Below, in pieces: positions 35,160 through 43,983 of a stretch of 64,000 bases of DNA. This stretch comes from Acidisoma cellulosilyticum. GTDB lineage: Bacteria; Pseudomonadota; Alphaproteobacteria; Acetobacterales; Acetobacteraceae. The stretch spans positions 1 through 64,000 of the forward strand of contig NZ_JAESVA010000006.1 in the NCBI RefSeq assembly GCF_020621385.1. Direction: 5' to 3'. Each line of letters starts with the position of its first letter. The first letter of the stretch is position 1. The notes under the pieces are model-generated. The model ran no database searches. It was not told the DNA's origin and saw only the letters and a list, made by a program, of their open reading frames with translations. The translations under genes and the position numbers were made by a program.

Positions 35160-36032
35160 TCATCGCACGGCGCCGCCCAGAACGAAGCCTGCCTTGAAAT
35201 GCCGCGACATCAGCACATAGAGCAGGACAACCGGTAGCGAATAGATAATCGAATAGGCGGCGATACCGCCATAATTGACGGAGGTCGAACTCATGAAACC
35301 ATAGAGACGTTCCGGCGCCGTCTGCTGGTCAACGTCGCTGATCAGTACGACCGGTAGAAGAAAGCTTCCCCAGGCATTCACGAAACCGAAAATGGCGGCC
35401 GATGCCAGGCCCGGCATTGTCATGGGCACCACGACCGAGCGCAGAACGCGCAAGGTGCCTGCCTTTTCGATGAAGGCGGCTTCCTCCAGATCCAACGGGA
35501 TAGCGTCGATGAAGTTCTTGATGAGGTAGATCTGAAAGGGCATCGCGGTGACGGCAAGCAGGATCGCCGTCGGCACAAGGGACAGCCATCCGGCGTAGGA
35601 GAACATCTCATACATCGGCACGATCAGAACCGTGATCGGCACGCCGGACAGAAAAAGGATCGCGAGAAGAACCGGTCCCTTCCAGGGAATATAGTGCCTG
35701 GAAAACGAATAGGCTGCCAGAAAAGCAACGACCGTGCCAACGACGGTCGCGATGACCGACATGATGATGCTATTGCCCAAAGCGCCAAGATTCTCCGGCT
35801 GCAAGGCGGCCAGAAAATTCGCGAATGTCAGTAAAGGCAGTTTCAAAGCATAGGTCGCCCGGCGATCGACAGATGCCAATACAAGCCAAAGCATCGGGAT
35901 CGCAAAAAACACCCCGAGCACGGCAATGGTCAGGTTGCTGAAGACCTTCTCGAAACTCAAGCCGCTGACCGGGTTCGGCACCGGCGCGCCCGAATCACTC
36001 TCCTTGCTCGCCTTGGCACCGGGATTTAGCAT
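35160..36032 (-). CDS. Carbohydrate ABC transporter permease (MalG type)
   Basis: A 290-residue inner-membrane permease with six predicted segments and the conserved EAA loop LEEAAFIEKAGTLRVLRSVVVPM, which contacts the ATPase. It is the second permease of the UgpBAEC/MalEFGK-type importer; its partner is the permease just upstream. ATPase, binding protein, MalF and MalG are in sequence on the minus strand. Confidence 0.92.
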   Translation of the reverse strand: MLNPGAKASKESDSGAPVPNPVSGLSFEKVFSNLTIAVLGVFFAIPMLWLVLASVDRRATYALKLPLLTFANFLAALQPENLGALGNSIIMSVIATVVGTVVAFLAAYSFSRHYIPWKGPVLLAILFLSGVPITVLIVPMYEMFSYAGWLSLVPTAILLAVTAMPFQIYLIKNFIDAIPLDLEEAAFIEKAGTLRVLRSVVVPMTMPGLASAAIFGFVNAWGSFLLPVVLISDVDQQTAPERLYGFMSSTSVNYGGIAAYSIIYSLPVVLLYVLMSRHFKAGFVLGGAVR

Positions 36033-36087
36033 GAGCCGGCCCCTTCACTCTGCCGATGGTGGGATAAGGTCATGGATAGGGTCCCGA

Positions 36088-37014
36088 TCAACGACGTGAC
36101 TGGCCAAGAAAGACGAAGACGCTGCCCAAAAGCGCCGAAAATATGACGATGATATTTCCGAGGAGAGCGGAATAGCCGAGATTGAAAAACTTGAAGCCCT
36201 CCAGATAGGAGTAGACAGGCAATATGTTCGTCGCATTATCCGGCCCACCGGCCGTCATAAGATAGATGAGCGTGAAATTGCCGAAGGTGAGAAGCGTCAT
36301 CAGCAGCGCGCTCGTGACAATCGTCGGCTTCAAAAACGGCAGGGTGATCCGCATCATGCGCTGGACCGAGGATGCGCCCTCAAGCGTCCCCGCTTCGATC
36401 ATGTCCTTCGGCACATTCCGCAAGGCCGCCGAAAACATGATCATCGCAAGCCCGGCCAAGGACCAGGCATTGGCCGCGGAGACGATGAGCAGGGCATGAT
36501 CATATAGCGGATCGGCCTTCATATCGGCCATCATGGCCGCGATCGGGCCTGATGGGCTGGCGCTTGCGATCCAGACCAGCGCGATCGTCGTCGGCGGCAA
36601 TGTCCAGGCCAGAATGGCCAGACCGCTCACTGCCATGCGGAGTGCGGGCATCGCCTGTTGCAAGGCAATCGCGAGGACCAGGCCAAGTAAGGTCGAACCC
36701 ACCGCCCCGGACCCAACGACGAAGAGGGCCGTGACCCAAAGCGACTGATAGAAACTCGCGTCGCTCAGCATGAACGCGATATTGGCCCAGCCGGTGAACC
36801 GGTAATGCACCGAATGCAAGCCAACCAGCTGCAGATTGGTGAAACCGAGATAGATCGCGTAGCACACGGGCAGGATGAATAGCGCAGGCAACAGAATGCC
36901 TGCCGGCGCCAGAAGGAAGAGGCTCGCGAGCTTAAGACGCGGCCGATCAAGTCGCCGCGGCCCGGACCGCCGCGACGGCGCTGGCTTCAGCGGCATGACG
37001 GTTGCTTCGGTCAC
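36088..37014 (-). CDS. Carbohydrate ABC transporter permease (MalF/UgpA type)
   Basis: A 308-residue permease with six hydrophobic segments and an EAA loop MIEAGTLEGASSVQRMMRITLPF. The start is a GTG at 37014, supported by GGGGAGGACCGCGT immediately upstream. It pairs with the MalG-type permease to form the channel for a sugar, polyol or glycerol-phosphate-like ligand. Confidence 0.92.
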   Translation of the reverse strand: MTEATVMPLKPAPSRRSGPRRLDRPRLKLASLFLLAPAGILLPALFILPVCYAIYLGFTNLQLVGLHSVHYRFTGWANIAFMLSDASFYQSLWVTALFVVGSGAVGSTLLGLVLAIALQQAMPALRMAVSGLAILAWTLPPTTIALVWIASASPSGPIAAMMADMKADPLYDHALLIVSAANAWSLAGLAMIMFSAALRNVPKDMIEAGTLEGASSVQRMMRITLPFLKPTIVTSALLMTLLTFGNFTLIYLMTAGGPDNATNILPVYSYLEGFKFFNLGYSALLGNIIVIFSALLGSVFVFLGQSRR

Positions 37015-37044
37015 ACGCGGTCCTCCCCTTCTGTCCGTGATCGA

Positions 37045-38427
37045 CTAGTTCATCACCTCGACCCGATCGGCGCCGAGCTGCTGCGACACATAGGCCTTCA
37101 TCGCCTTCACAGCGTCGTCGATCGAGGTCTTCGGCTTCAGCACCATCGTTTCGGTCGCCTGCTGAAAGGCATAGGCCCAGACGGGAAACTCGGCGCTGGC
37201 CGGCATCGCCTTCTCGGTATAGAGAAGATGCGCGAAGTCGGTCTGAAACGGCGGTTCTGCCATCGCCAGATAGGCAGCGTCATTCGTATAGGCAGGCACA
37301 GGCGGGATGACGAGCGCATTGGCCGCCAGGTCCAGCATGTTCTTTTCCTGCTGCATGATATTCACGGCGTCCCAGGCAAGATCAGGATGCGGCGATTTCT
37401 TGTAGACGGACAAATCCCACCCGCCGAAACTGCCGCCGGTTCCGGGCGTCTGCCCGGCGGAGGTCGGCACCGGCGCGAAGCCGATCACCTTATCCGGATC
37501 GGGCCAGTACGGCTGGTTGATGGTCTTGCTCCAATCTTCCGGAACCCAGTTGCCCGAGAAGACAATGCCGATCTTATGCTGCGGCACGAGCGGACCCGTA
37601 TTATTGCCGGCATTGGGATCCAGGATCTGGGCAGAGGGTGCCAGCAAGCCTTCGGCCGAGGCATCACGATAGAAGGCCAGAACCTCGCGGATGCCCTTGC
37701 TGTCGACGACCCATTTATTGGTTGCCGGATCAAGAACCGTCGGATTGCTGGCGGCAGCCAGCAGAACACCGGCACCGGCGACGACGCCATAGGTGCCCTG
37801 AGACGTGCCCGTCATCAGCCAGATCGGCCAGGAGTTCGGCGCGGCCTTCTTGATCGCCCGCGCCGCATCGAGGATGTCCTGCCAGGTCTTGGGCGACCAG
37901 TCATGCGGCAGGCCGGCCTTGGAGAGCAGCGTGCGGTCATAGACCAGGCCGTAATCATTCTCGCCTTCGGCGACGCCATAGACCTTGCCGTCAATCATGC
38001 CCTCGGCCTTCACGGGCTCAGGGAAAGTCTTCCACCAGGACGAGGTTTCAAGCTGCTTATCCAGCGGCGCCAGCAGATCGCTGGCCGCGAATTGACCGAC
38101 CGAGACCGCCGCATATTGGACGATGTCAGGCGCGGTCGAATGCGAATTGAACAGAAGGCTCAATTTAGTTGTAAAGTCATCATAACCGCCCGGAATCGGG
38201 ATCAGTTGCAGCGTGTCACCGGGATGTTCCGTCTCGAACTGGGTCTTGACGCCAGTGAACCATTTGGTCGTCAGTTCCGGGCTCGCCATGAAATAGTCGA
38301 GGCTATAGGCAACCTTGACGGTCGCAGCCGCGGCGGTCGCGACATGCGACGCCATAATTCCGATACTAGCCAGGGCAGACAGCACAGTCGTGCTCAAGAC
38401 AAGACGTCGACGCGAACGAGGCAACAT
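37045..38427 (-). CDS. Extracellular solute-binding protein, family 1 (UgpB/MalE type)
   Basis: A 460-residue binding protein with a signal sequence (basic RSRRRL, hydrophobic core, likely cut near ATAAAA before TVKVAYS). Mature sequence shows the two-lobed pattern of family 1 sugar-binding proteins (FETEHPGDTLQLIPIPGGYDD, DLSVYKKSPHPDLAWDAVNIM). It captures the ligand for the MalFGK-type importer. The ligand is not evident; the regulon contents favour an amino-acid-like or polyol compound. Confidence 0.9.
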   Translation of the reverse strand: MLPRSRRRLVLSTTVLSALASIGIMASHVATAAAATVKVAYSLDYFMASPELTTKWFTGVKTQFETEHPGDTLQLIPIPGGYDDFTTKLSLLFNSHSTAPDIVQYAAVSVGQFAASDLLAPLDKQLETSSWWKTFPEPVKAEGMIDGKVYGVAEGENDYGLVYDRTLLSKAGLPHDWSPKTWQDILDAARAIKKAAPNSWPIWLMTGTSQGTYGVVAGAGVLLAAASNPTVLDPATNKWVVDSKGIREVLAFYRDASAEGLLAPSAQILDPNAGNNTGPLVPQHKIGIVFSGNWVPEDWSKTINQPYWPDPDKVIGFAPVPTSAGQTPGTGGSFGGWDLSVYKKSPHPDLAWDAVNIMQQEKNMLDLAANALVIPPVPAYTNDAAYLAMAEPPFQTDFAHLLYTEKAMPASAEFPVWAYAFQQATETMVLKPKTSIDDAVKAMKAYVSQQLGADRVEVMN

Positions 38428-38459
38428 AACGCTATCCTTGCTGATTACAAGCCGGTTAC

Positions 38460-39596
38460 TTACTTGACGTGGGATAGAGCGGACATCTCGACTATGGATG
38501 AGACGTCCCGAAGGCTGTCTCCGCTTGTCGCATCAAACAGATGCACATCCGAGCGATCAAATAAAAGATCGACTTGATCACCGATCTTGATTTGGACAAA
38601 GCTCGGAAAGCGAGAATTGACCTCGACACCCTGAATATCGACGATGACGAAGGTCTCAGACCCCGTCGTCTCCAGGCTAATCACGGTGCCGGACATCTTC
38701 TCGGTACAGCGCGAAGGCGCGTCCTTCGTCCAGTGGATATCATCCGGACGAATACCGAGTTCAATCATCTCAGGTGGCAAAGCAGAGGTAAGACTAAGCG
38801 ATGGCAGCGTAAACACTGTGCCCAGGCAGTTCACGGTGACATGGCCGGCGCCCGGCGCCAGTCTGGCGGGCAGGATGTTCATCTTAGGCGAGCCGATGAA
38901 GGTCGCCACGGACTTGTTCGCCGGCGCACCGTAAAGCCTTGCCGGCGTGTCGACCTGCAGGATGCGGCCATGGCTGAAGACCGCGATGCGGTGCCCCATG
39001 GTCATCGCTTCAACCTGATCGTGCGTGACATAGACGGTGGTCACGCCAAGCTTGCGCTGCAACTCCGAAATCTCGGTCCGCATATGCGTGCGCAAGGCGG
39101 CATCGAGATTGGACAAGGGTTCATCGAGAAGAAAAATGCGTGGCTCACGGATCATCGCACGGCCCAATGCGACGCGCTGCCGCTGGCCACCGGATAGTTC
39201 CGATGGGCGTCGATGCAACAGCGACTGCAACCCGACCAGTTCCGAGACTTGCTCGACGCGCTTCGCGATCGCGGCCTTCGGCTCGCCCCTTACCTCAGGC
39301 CCAAAGGCGAGATTCTTGCGGACCGTCATATGAGGATAGAGCGCATAGCTTTGGAAAACCATCGCCACATCCCGCTTACCGGGTGCGGCAAGCGTTACAT
39401 CGTCATTATCGAGGTAGATGCGCCCATAAGTCGGTGTTTCCAAACCAGCGAGCATGCGCAGCGTCGTGGTTTTCCCGCAACCGGACGGGCCGACGAAGAC
39501 CATGAACTCGCCGTCCTTGATCTCAAGATTAAGATCCTGAACAGCATTGTAGTCGCCGAAGCTCTTCGAGACTTTCTCAAATCTTATGGTCGTCAT
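38460..39596 (-). CDS. Carbohydrate ABC transporter ATP-binding protein (UgpC/MalK type)
   Basis: A 378-residue ATPase. Walker A is GPSGCGKTTT, the signature LSGGQRQRVALGRAM and Walker B RIFLLDEPLSNLDAAL, followed by the C-terminal regulatory OBD domain seen in MalK/UgpC. It is the first gene of the importer transcript: the 427-base region before it carries a GntR-type inverted repeat and no gene. Confidence 0.93.
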   Translation of the reverse strand: MTTIRFEKVSKSFGDYNAVQDLNLEIKDGEFMVFVGPSGCGKTTTLRMLAGLETPTYGRIYLDNDDVTLAAPGKRDVAMVFQSYALYPHMTVRKNLAFGPEVRGEPKAAIAKRVEQVSELVGLQSLLHRRPSELSGGQRQRVALGRAMIREPRIFLLDEPLSNLDAALRTHMRTEISELQRKLGVTTVYVTHDQVEAMTMGHRIAVFSHGRILQVDTPARLYGAPANKSVATFIGSPKMNILPARLAPGAGHVTVNCLGTVFTLPSLSLTSALPPEMIELGIRPDDIHWTKDAPSRCTEKMSGTVISLETTGSETFVIVDIQGVEVNSRFPSFVQIKIGDQVDLLFDRSDVHLFDATSGDSLRDVSSIVEMSALSHVK

Positions 39597-39707
39597 TTCT
39601 GCCGCCGCTTAAATAGACTGAGAGTCGTCTGACAGGAATAGAGCTTCAATGTCATGTCCCGATCTCTCGTGGGTTGGGCCAATCTTCAATCTTTCGGCAA
39701 TCATGCG

Positions 39708-39725
39708 GCTTTCCGCAAGGAAAGC
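39708..39725. other. Small hairpin with GCAA tetraloop
   Basis: GCTTTCC and GGAAAGC pair over 7 bases around GCAA, a GNRA-type loop on the plus strand. It lies in the leader of the importer transcript on the minus strand, about 110 bases before the ATPase start. A role in the 5' region is possible but not shown. Confidence 0.4.
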
Positions 39726-39803
39726 GACGAAGTCCAGGCTCAGGACAAGCCTTTGGTCAAAAGACCAGATGCATAACAAGACGCATACTGTCTATGCTAT
39801 TCT

Positions 39804-39819
39804 CCATATTGTACACAAC
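39804..39819. promoter_or_regulatory. GntR-type inverted repeat upstream of the MalK-type gene
   Basis: CCATATTGTACACAAC shares its first 15 bases with the repeat at 35109. It lies about 210 bases upstream of the ATPase ATG and is the only strong shared motif in this 427-base gap. Confidence 0.65.
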
Positions 39820-39965
39820 ATGGTGTTGCAAGCAAATATTCATATAGTCAGGCTGAAAATTCACGATCAGAGAAATGGCGCCCCAGATTGTGAATATTAA
39901 GATGCCGAATCAAAATAATAAAACAGCACAAATACTTGAAAGTATTGCGTTTAGATGAGACGCCA

Positions 39966-39991
39966 TGACCGGGCCTAACTCTGGCCGGTCA
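39966..39991 (-). terminator. Hairpin after the proline racemase gene
   Basis: TGACCGGGCC and GGCCGGTCA form a 9-pair stem with one bulged G and a 7-base loop, 33 bases after the racemase stop on the minus strand. An AATACTT/AAGTATT palindrome at 39931-39946 follows, then a T-rich run on the minus strand. Together they probably end the racemase transcript. Confidence 0.55.
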
Positions 39992-40023
39992 CCCTTCGCT
40001 GCAACCGCCTTCGATCCGGACGG

Positions 40024-41019
40024 TCATCGGCATAGGAAGCCTGCGGTCAGCGGATCACCCGCCTCCTTCACAATCGTGCTGAAGGCTGTGATGAAGGCCT
40101 GACCTTCAATTTCGGGAATGATCGCAGGCTGGCCGTGCTCGACCACGCGCGCGGCGATCCTTGCCCGAAAACTGACGCCGAGCAGGTTGTCCGCAATATA
40201 GGTGGTCGCATCATCGATTTCGCCGCGATGAGCGAGAAGCGCCATGCGGGCGGAGGTTCCCGTGCCGCAAGGCGAACGGTCGAACTTATTCTCAGCCAGC
40301 ACGAGCAGATGCCTTGCGCGATGCGGCCCGGTCTCCTGATAGAACAGCACGCTTGGCACCGAGGCGCCGCCTTTTGCAGGATCAAGCCCCGCCAGCGCAT
40401 CACCCAATGCGCGCTTTATCGTCGCACCCAATGCCATTGCCGCCGAGGCGTTGGTGTCATCCAGCGTCAGACCGAGGGGGGCTGCATCCACGATGGCGTA
40501 CCATATGCCACCGAAAGCCAGATCCGCACGAACCTTGCGTCCATCCGGCAGTGCCACGTCAACTCGTTCATAGCCGACATAGCATGGAACGTTTCGGATA
40601 ATGGCCCGATCCAAACTGCCGTCAGGCGCCCACCGCAGCCCGACCGTCACCACCCCCGCCGGTGTCTCCAGCGTGAAGCTTTCAAGCGGGGCCGCTATCG
40701 CGCCGGTCGCTGCCAATGTTTTGGCATAGCCAATGGTCGCATGGCCGCACATATCGAGATAGACATAGGAGGAGATGAAAAAAGCCCCGTAATCGGCCCG
40801 GTCGGATGGCACCGGAACCAGGCCCACCATGGCGGCATGCCCGGCAGGCTCATGCAGCAATCGCGCCCGCAAATGATCATGCCTGTCGCGAAAGTTGTCG
40901 CGCATGGCGAGCACGGTATCGCCGGCCAATCGGGGGACGCCGCTGAGGATGACACGCGTCGGATGGCCCGCCGTGTGAGAATCGATGACCGTATAGGTTC
41001 CGTCGGTTGTCAGCATCAC
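40024..41019 (-). CDS. Proline racemase-family protein, probable 4-hydroxyproline 2-epimerase
   Basis: A 331-residue proline racemase-fold enzyme. Both catalytic cysteines are present: Cys91 in MCGHATIG and Cys251 in DRSPCGTGTSA. Dehydratases of the family have Thr or Ser at the first position, so an epimerase or racemase is favoured. FTLETPAGVV and the DSHTAGHPTRV N-terminus are usual for hydroxyproline epimerases. It is coupled to the GntR gene by a 4-base overlap. In the same regulon a D-amino-acid dehydrogenase and a semialdehyde dehydrogenase could use its product. Confidence 0.88.
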   Translation of the reverse strand: MMLTTDGTYTVIDSHTAGHPTRVILSGVPRLAGDTVLAMRDNFRDRHDHLRARLLHEPAGHAAMVGLVPVPSDRADYGAFFISSYVYLDMCGHATIGYAKTLAATGAIAAPLESFTLETPAGVVTVGLRWAPDGSLDRAIIRNVPCYVGYERVDVALPDGRKVRADLAFGGIWYAIVDAAPLGLTLDDTNASAAMALGATIKRALGDALAGLDPAKGGASVPSVLFYQETGPHRARHLLVLAENKFDRSPCGTGTSARMALLAHRGEIDDATTYIADNLLGVSFRARIAARVVEHGQPAIIPEIEGQAFITAFSTIVKEAGDPLTAGFLCR

Positions 41020-41690
41020 TCGGATTCCGGGAAAGCCGCAGCGATGACGGGCCGCATGGTCAACCAGATGTCGCCAATCAGCGCCGCCGTCAGGTCATGC
41101 GCCTCTTTCGCTTTGCCACCATAAATGCAGGCGAAAATCTTGCGGCTGCCGCCGAGCGACATTTTGACGGCTTTGGTACTCTCGGAATAGGTAAAAAACC
41201 GATAGCGCAAGGCCTGCTTTTCCAAACTCAACAGCAACCGCTGCAGGGTAGCGTTACCGCTCAACTTGTAAATCAGGTCAGAGGCTTCCACATCCGCTCG
41301 GAAAAGGGCGGGAATGTCACTCTGATCTTCCGCGGTCTTGAGGCGATCGAGGATAGAGACCAAAGCTAATTTCGCCGCCGCCGCCGCGTCCGATTGCGCA
41401 GCCCCCTCAGCCGCCAAGGCCTCAAGCCCGACCCGGATTTGATAGACCTCGTCGAAATCCCTGAGAGACAAGGGTGACACCCAAATCCCTTTGCGGGCGG
41501 AGCGCCGCACCAGACCGTCACGCTCCAACAAGCGCAAGCCCTCGCGTACCGGCGAACGACTGACGCCGTAGGTTGCTGCCACCTCCTCCTCCGTCAGGCG
41601 CGCATTGGGCGCCAGACGGCCGAAGATAATCTCGTTGGTCAGCAGTTGCGCCACATGTTCAGGGATAGCCCGACCTATGATTGTATCCAT
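41016..41690 (-). CDS. GntR-family (FCD-type) regulator of the hydroxyproline-like regulon
   Basis: About 224 residues from the ATG at 41690, which follows AGAGGGCGAT; a longer frame to 41852 runs through the operator-like region. The N-terminal winged helix holds RLTEEEVAATYGVSRSPVREGLRLLERDGLV, followed by an FCD domain. It is coupled to the racemase gene and preceded 21 bases upstream by CCATATTGCATACAAT, a close match to the repeats before the importer and aldehyde dehydrogenase genes, so it probably controls all three units. Confidence 0.9.
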   Translation of the reverse strand: MDTIIGRAIPEHVAQLLTNEIIFGRLAPNARLTEEEVAATYGVSRSPVREGLRLLERDGLVRRSARKGIWVSPLSLRDFDEVYQIRVGLEALAAEGAAQSDAAAAAKLALVSILDRLKTAEDQSDIPALFRADVEASDLIYKLSGNATLQRLLLSLEKQALRYRFFTYSESTKAVKMSLGGSRKIFACIYGGKAKEAHDLTAALIGDIWLTMRPVIAAAFPESE

Positions 41691-41710
41691 ATCGCCCTCT
41701 ATTACACGCA

Positions 41711-41726
41711 CCATATTGCATACAAT
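41711..41726. promoter_or_regulatory. GntR-type inverted repeat upstream of the gntR gene
   Basis: CCATATTGCATACAAT contains ATTG and ACAAT arms and differs at only a few positions from the repeats at 35109 and 39804. It lies 21-36 bases upstream of the regulator ATG, consistent with autoregulation. Confidence 0.6.
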
Positions 41727-41851
41727 CTGCGAGATCAAGCCGATATGCTGGTGGCGATCGGGGGTCGCCATCACCCTGCTCGCGGCTGCCAAACGAAATC
41801 CCGTCAGGCCTGGCTTTGTTCCAGGAAAATAGGCTGGACGTCCGTCAACCA

Positions 41852-42784
41852 TTACATCGCGGATCGATCCCCGCTCGGCGGCACGCCGAACTGTCTTTGA
41901 TAGGCGCGGCTGAAGGCTGTCTCCGACTGGTAGCCGACATCCTCGGCGATGACCGCCAATGCTGTCCTGCTGGCCCGAATGCGACCGCGGGCAAGGGTGA
42001 GGCGGAGTTCAGCCAGAAAGGCCACCGGCGCCATGTTCACGGCAGCCTGAAATTGCCGCACAAGCGTCGCCCGTGACGTGTGGCCCTGCTCCGCCAGATC
42101 GTCCAGAGTCCAAGGTCGCGCAGGGTCTTTCAGCATGCCGAGCAGCGCCTTCGCCGTCTGGGGCCGCGCCAGAAGTGCCAGCACGCCTTGCTGCGGTGCT
42201 GCCGCCTCCAGATGTGCCCGCAACACGATCACCATCACAGCCAGGGCCAGCGCGGTCGCGACGGCGGCCGCACCAGGGCGGTCATCTAAGAGTTCCGTTT
42301 GCATGGTGGTGACCAGGCTGGCGATCCGCCCGGCATTCTTGCCCGTGGCGGCCGGAACGACGACGATCGGCGGCAGCGCCGCCAGGACGGTGTTGTGATT
42401 TGCCTGCTCGAACTGGAACCGGCCACAGATCAACCCGGTCTCCACGTCCGTCTCGACATTGGTTTTGATCATGATCCCGTCGAACGGGCGGGACAGCGAA
42501 CGCATCGGCGGCGATAGTTCGTGGGGCGCCGAGGCCGTCCTGATCGTATGGGGACCGCCATGCGGTAAGACCGCGACATCCCCTGCGGTGAGCGTGAGGG
42601 GCGCGGCACCCGGCATCTCCAACCGGCATTGCCCAGCCGTCACGATATGAAAGGGCGCCCAGCCCTCAGGCTCCGGCGCATGGGGCGATGCCCATTGGGC
42701 ACCGAAACGACAGATCGCCTGCAGTTCGGGCCGCACGCGAAGCAGCGGCGTCAGTTCCTCGAAGATATCCGCTTCTGTCGCCAA
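41852..42784 (-). CDS. AraC-family transcriptional regulator (cupin sensor)
   Basis: A 310-residue regulator with an N-terminal cupin-type domain (LEMPGAAPLTLTAGDVAVLPHGGPHTIR) and C-terminal tandem helix-turn-helix (LDDLAEQGHTSRATLVRQFQ and ALAVIAEDVGYQSETAFSRAYQRQFG). AraC proteins of this cupin_6 group often control an adjacent oxidoreductase. It is divergent from the TehA-like carrier and quinone-oxidoreductase-like genes, which are its likely targets. It ends 161 bases before the gntR start. Confidence 0.9.
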   Translation of the reverse strand: MATEADIFEELTPLLRVRPELQAICRFGAQWASPHAPEPEGWAPFHIVTAGQCRLEMPGAAPLTLTAGDVAVLPHGGPHTIRTASAPHELSPPMRSLSRPFDGIMIKTNVETDVETGLICGRFQFEQANHNTVLAALPPIVVVPAATGKNAGRIASLVTTMQTELLDDRPGAAAVATALALAVMVIVLRAHLEAAAPQQGVLALLARPQTAKALLGMLKDPARPWTLDDLAEQGHTSRATLVRQFQAAVNMAPVAFLAELRLTLARGRIRASRTALAVIAEDVGYQSETAFSRAYQRQFGVPPSGDRSAM

Positions 42785-42897
42785 ATACCTAGATCCGAAA
42801 CATTGATCCGCGCGGCGTGCTCATCGTGCCGCGCGGGCAAGGGTTGATTGGGCGCGCCCGCTTAAAAGGACGGTATCGGAGCCAATGGAGCATCGTC

Positions 42898-43968
42898 ATG
42901 AGCGTATCATCGGTAGAAAAGACTCCCGCCGTCCTGCCTATTCTCGTCAAGCCCGCGGAGCCGGCTCTCTTGCCGCAAGCGCAGGCAATCGCACGCCTGC
43001 CCAATGTCCCCGCCTCATTCTTCGGCATCGTGCTGGGTCTTGCGGGTCTTGGCAACGCATGGCGCGCCGCGACCGCGGCCTGGCACCTGCCCGCCGTCAT
43101 CGGCGAGGGCTTGATGGCCGCCGCCACCATCGTCTGGGCTATCCTTGTCCTTCTCTATGGTCTGAAATGGGTCTTTCGCCGCAAGGACGCGATGGCGGAA
43201 GCCCTCCACCCGGTTCTGTGCTGTTTCATCGGCCTCGGTGGCGTTTCCACCATGCTGATATCATTAGCAGTTTTGCCATATAGCCATCCCTTGGGCTTGG
43301 TGCTCTTCGCGGCCGGTGGCCTCTTTACGCTCAGCTTCGGGGTCTGGCGCACAGGCCTTCTGTGGCAGGGCGGCCGAGACCCGGCGGCCACGACGCCGGT
43401 TCTTTATCTGCCGACGGTCGCCGGCGGCTTCGTCGGTGCCGCCGCCGCCGCAGCCTTCGGCTATCCGGAATGGGGCCAGTTTGCCTTCGGAGCCGCGCTG
43501 CTGGCGTGGCTGGCGATCGAATCCGTGCTGCTGCACCGCTTCTATACGCTGCCGGAAATGCCGGCCGCATTGCGGCCGACGCTCGGCATCCAGCTGGCGC
43601 CGCCTGCCGTGGGCGCCGTCGCCTATTACGCCGTGAACGGCGGCCATGCCGATCTCGTGGTCAACGCGCTCATGGGCTACGGTATTCTGCAGGCGCTGAT
43701 CCTGCTGCGGCTGCTGCCCTGGTTGCTGAAGCAGCCCTTCACCGCCTCCTATTGGGCCTATACCTTCGGCGCGGCTGCGCTGACCACAACCCCGCTCAGG
43801 ATGATCGCCCATGGCCAGACCGGGCCGGCCACGCAAATTGCACCGGTGCTGTTCATTGCCGCCAATGTCGTGATCGGCCTGATCGCTCTGGCTACCATCC
43901 GTCTGCTGCTGCAAGGGCGCTTGCTGCCCGCAGCAGCGCCTGCACCTGCACTTGCACCTGTACGCTGA
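42898..43968 (+). CDS. TDT-family carrier (TehA/SLAC1-like)
   Basis: A 356-residue membrane protein with about ten hydrophobic segments. PASFFGIVLGLAGLGNAW at the N-terminus and the alternating segments fit the tellurite-resistance/dicarboxylate transporter family, whose members include TehA and plant SLAC1 anion channels. The ATG at 42898 has GGAG 9 bases upstream; an in-frame extension to 42817 lacks support. It is followed 15 bases later by a zinc-type alcohol dehydrogenase in the same direction. Confidence 0.85.
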   Translation: MSVSSVEKTPAVLPILVKPAEPALLPQAQAIARLPNVPASFFGIVLGLAGLGNAWRAATAAWHLPAVIGEGLMAAATIVWAILVLLYGLKWVFRRKDAMAEALHPVLCCFIGLGGVSTMLISLAVLPYSHPLGLVLFAAGGLFTLSFGVWRTGLLWQGGRDPAATTPVLYLPTVAGGFVGAAAAAAFGYPEWGQFAFGAALLAWLAIESVLLHRFYTLPEMPAALRPTLGIQLAPPAVGAVAYYAVNGGHADLVVNALMGYGILQALILLRLLPWLLKQPFTASYWAYTFGAAALTTTPLRMIAHGQTGPATQIAPVLFIAANVVIGLIALATIRLLLQGRLLPAAAPAPALAPVR

Positions 43969-43983
43969 AGTAAGGAGGACCGC

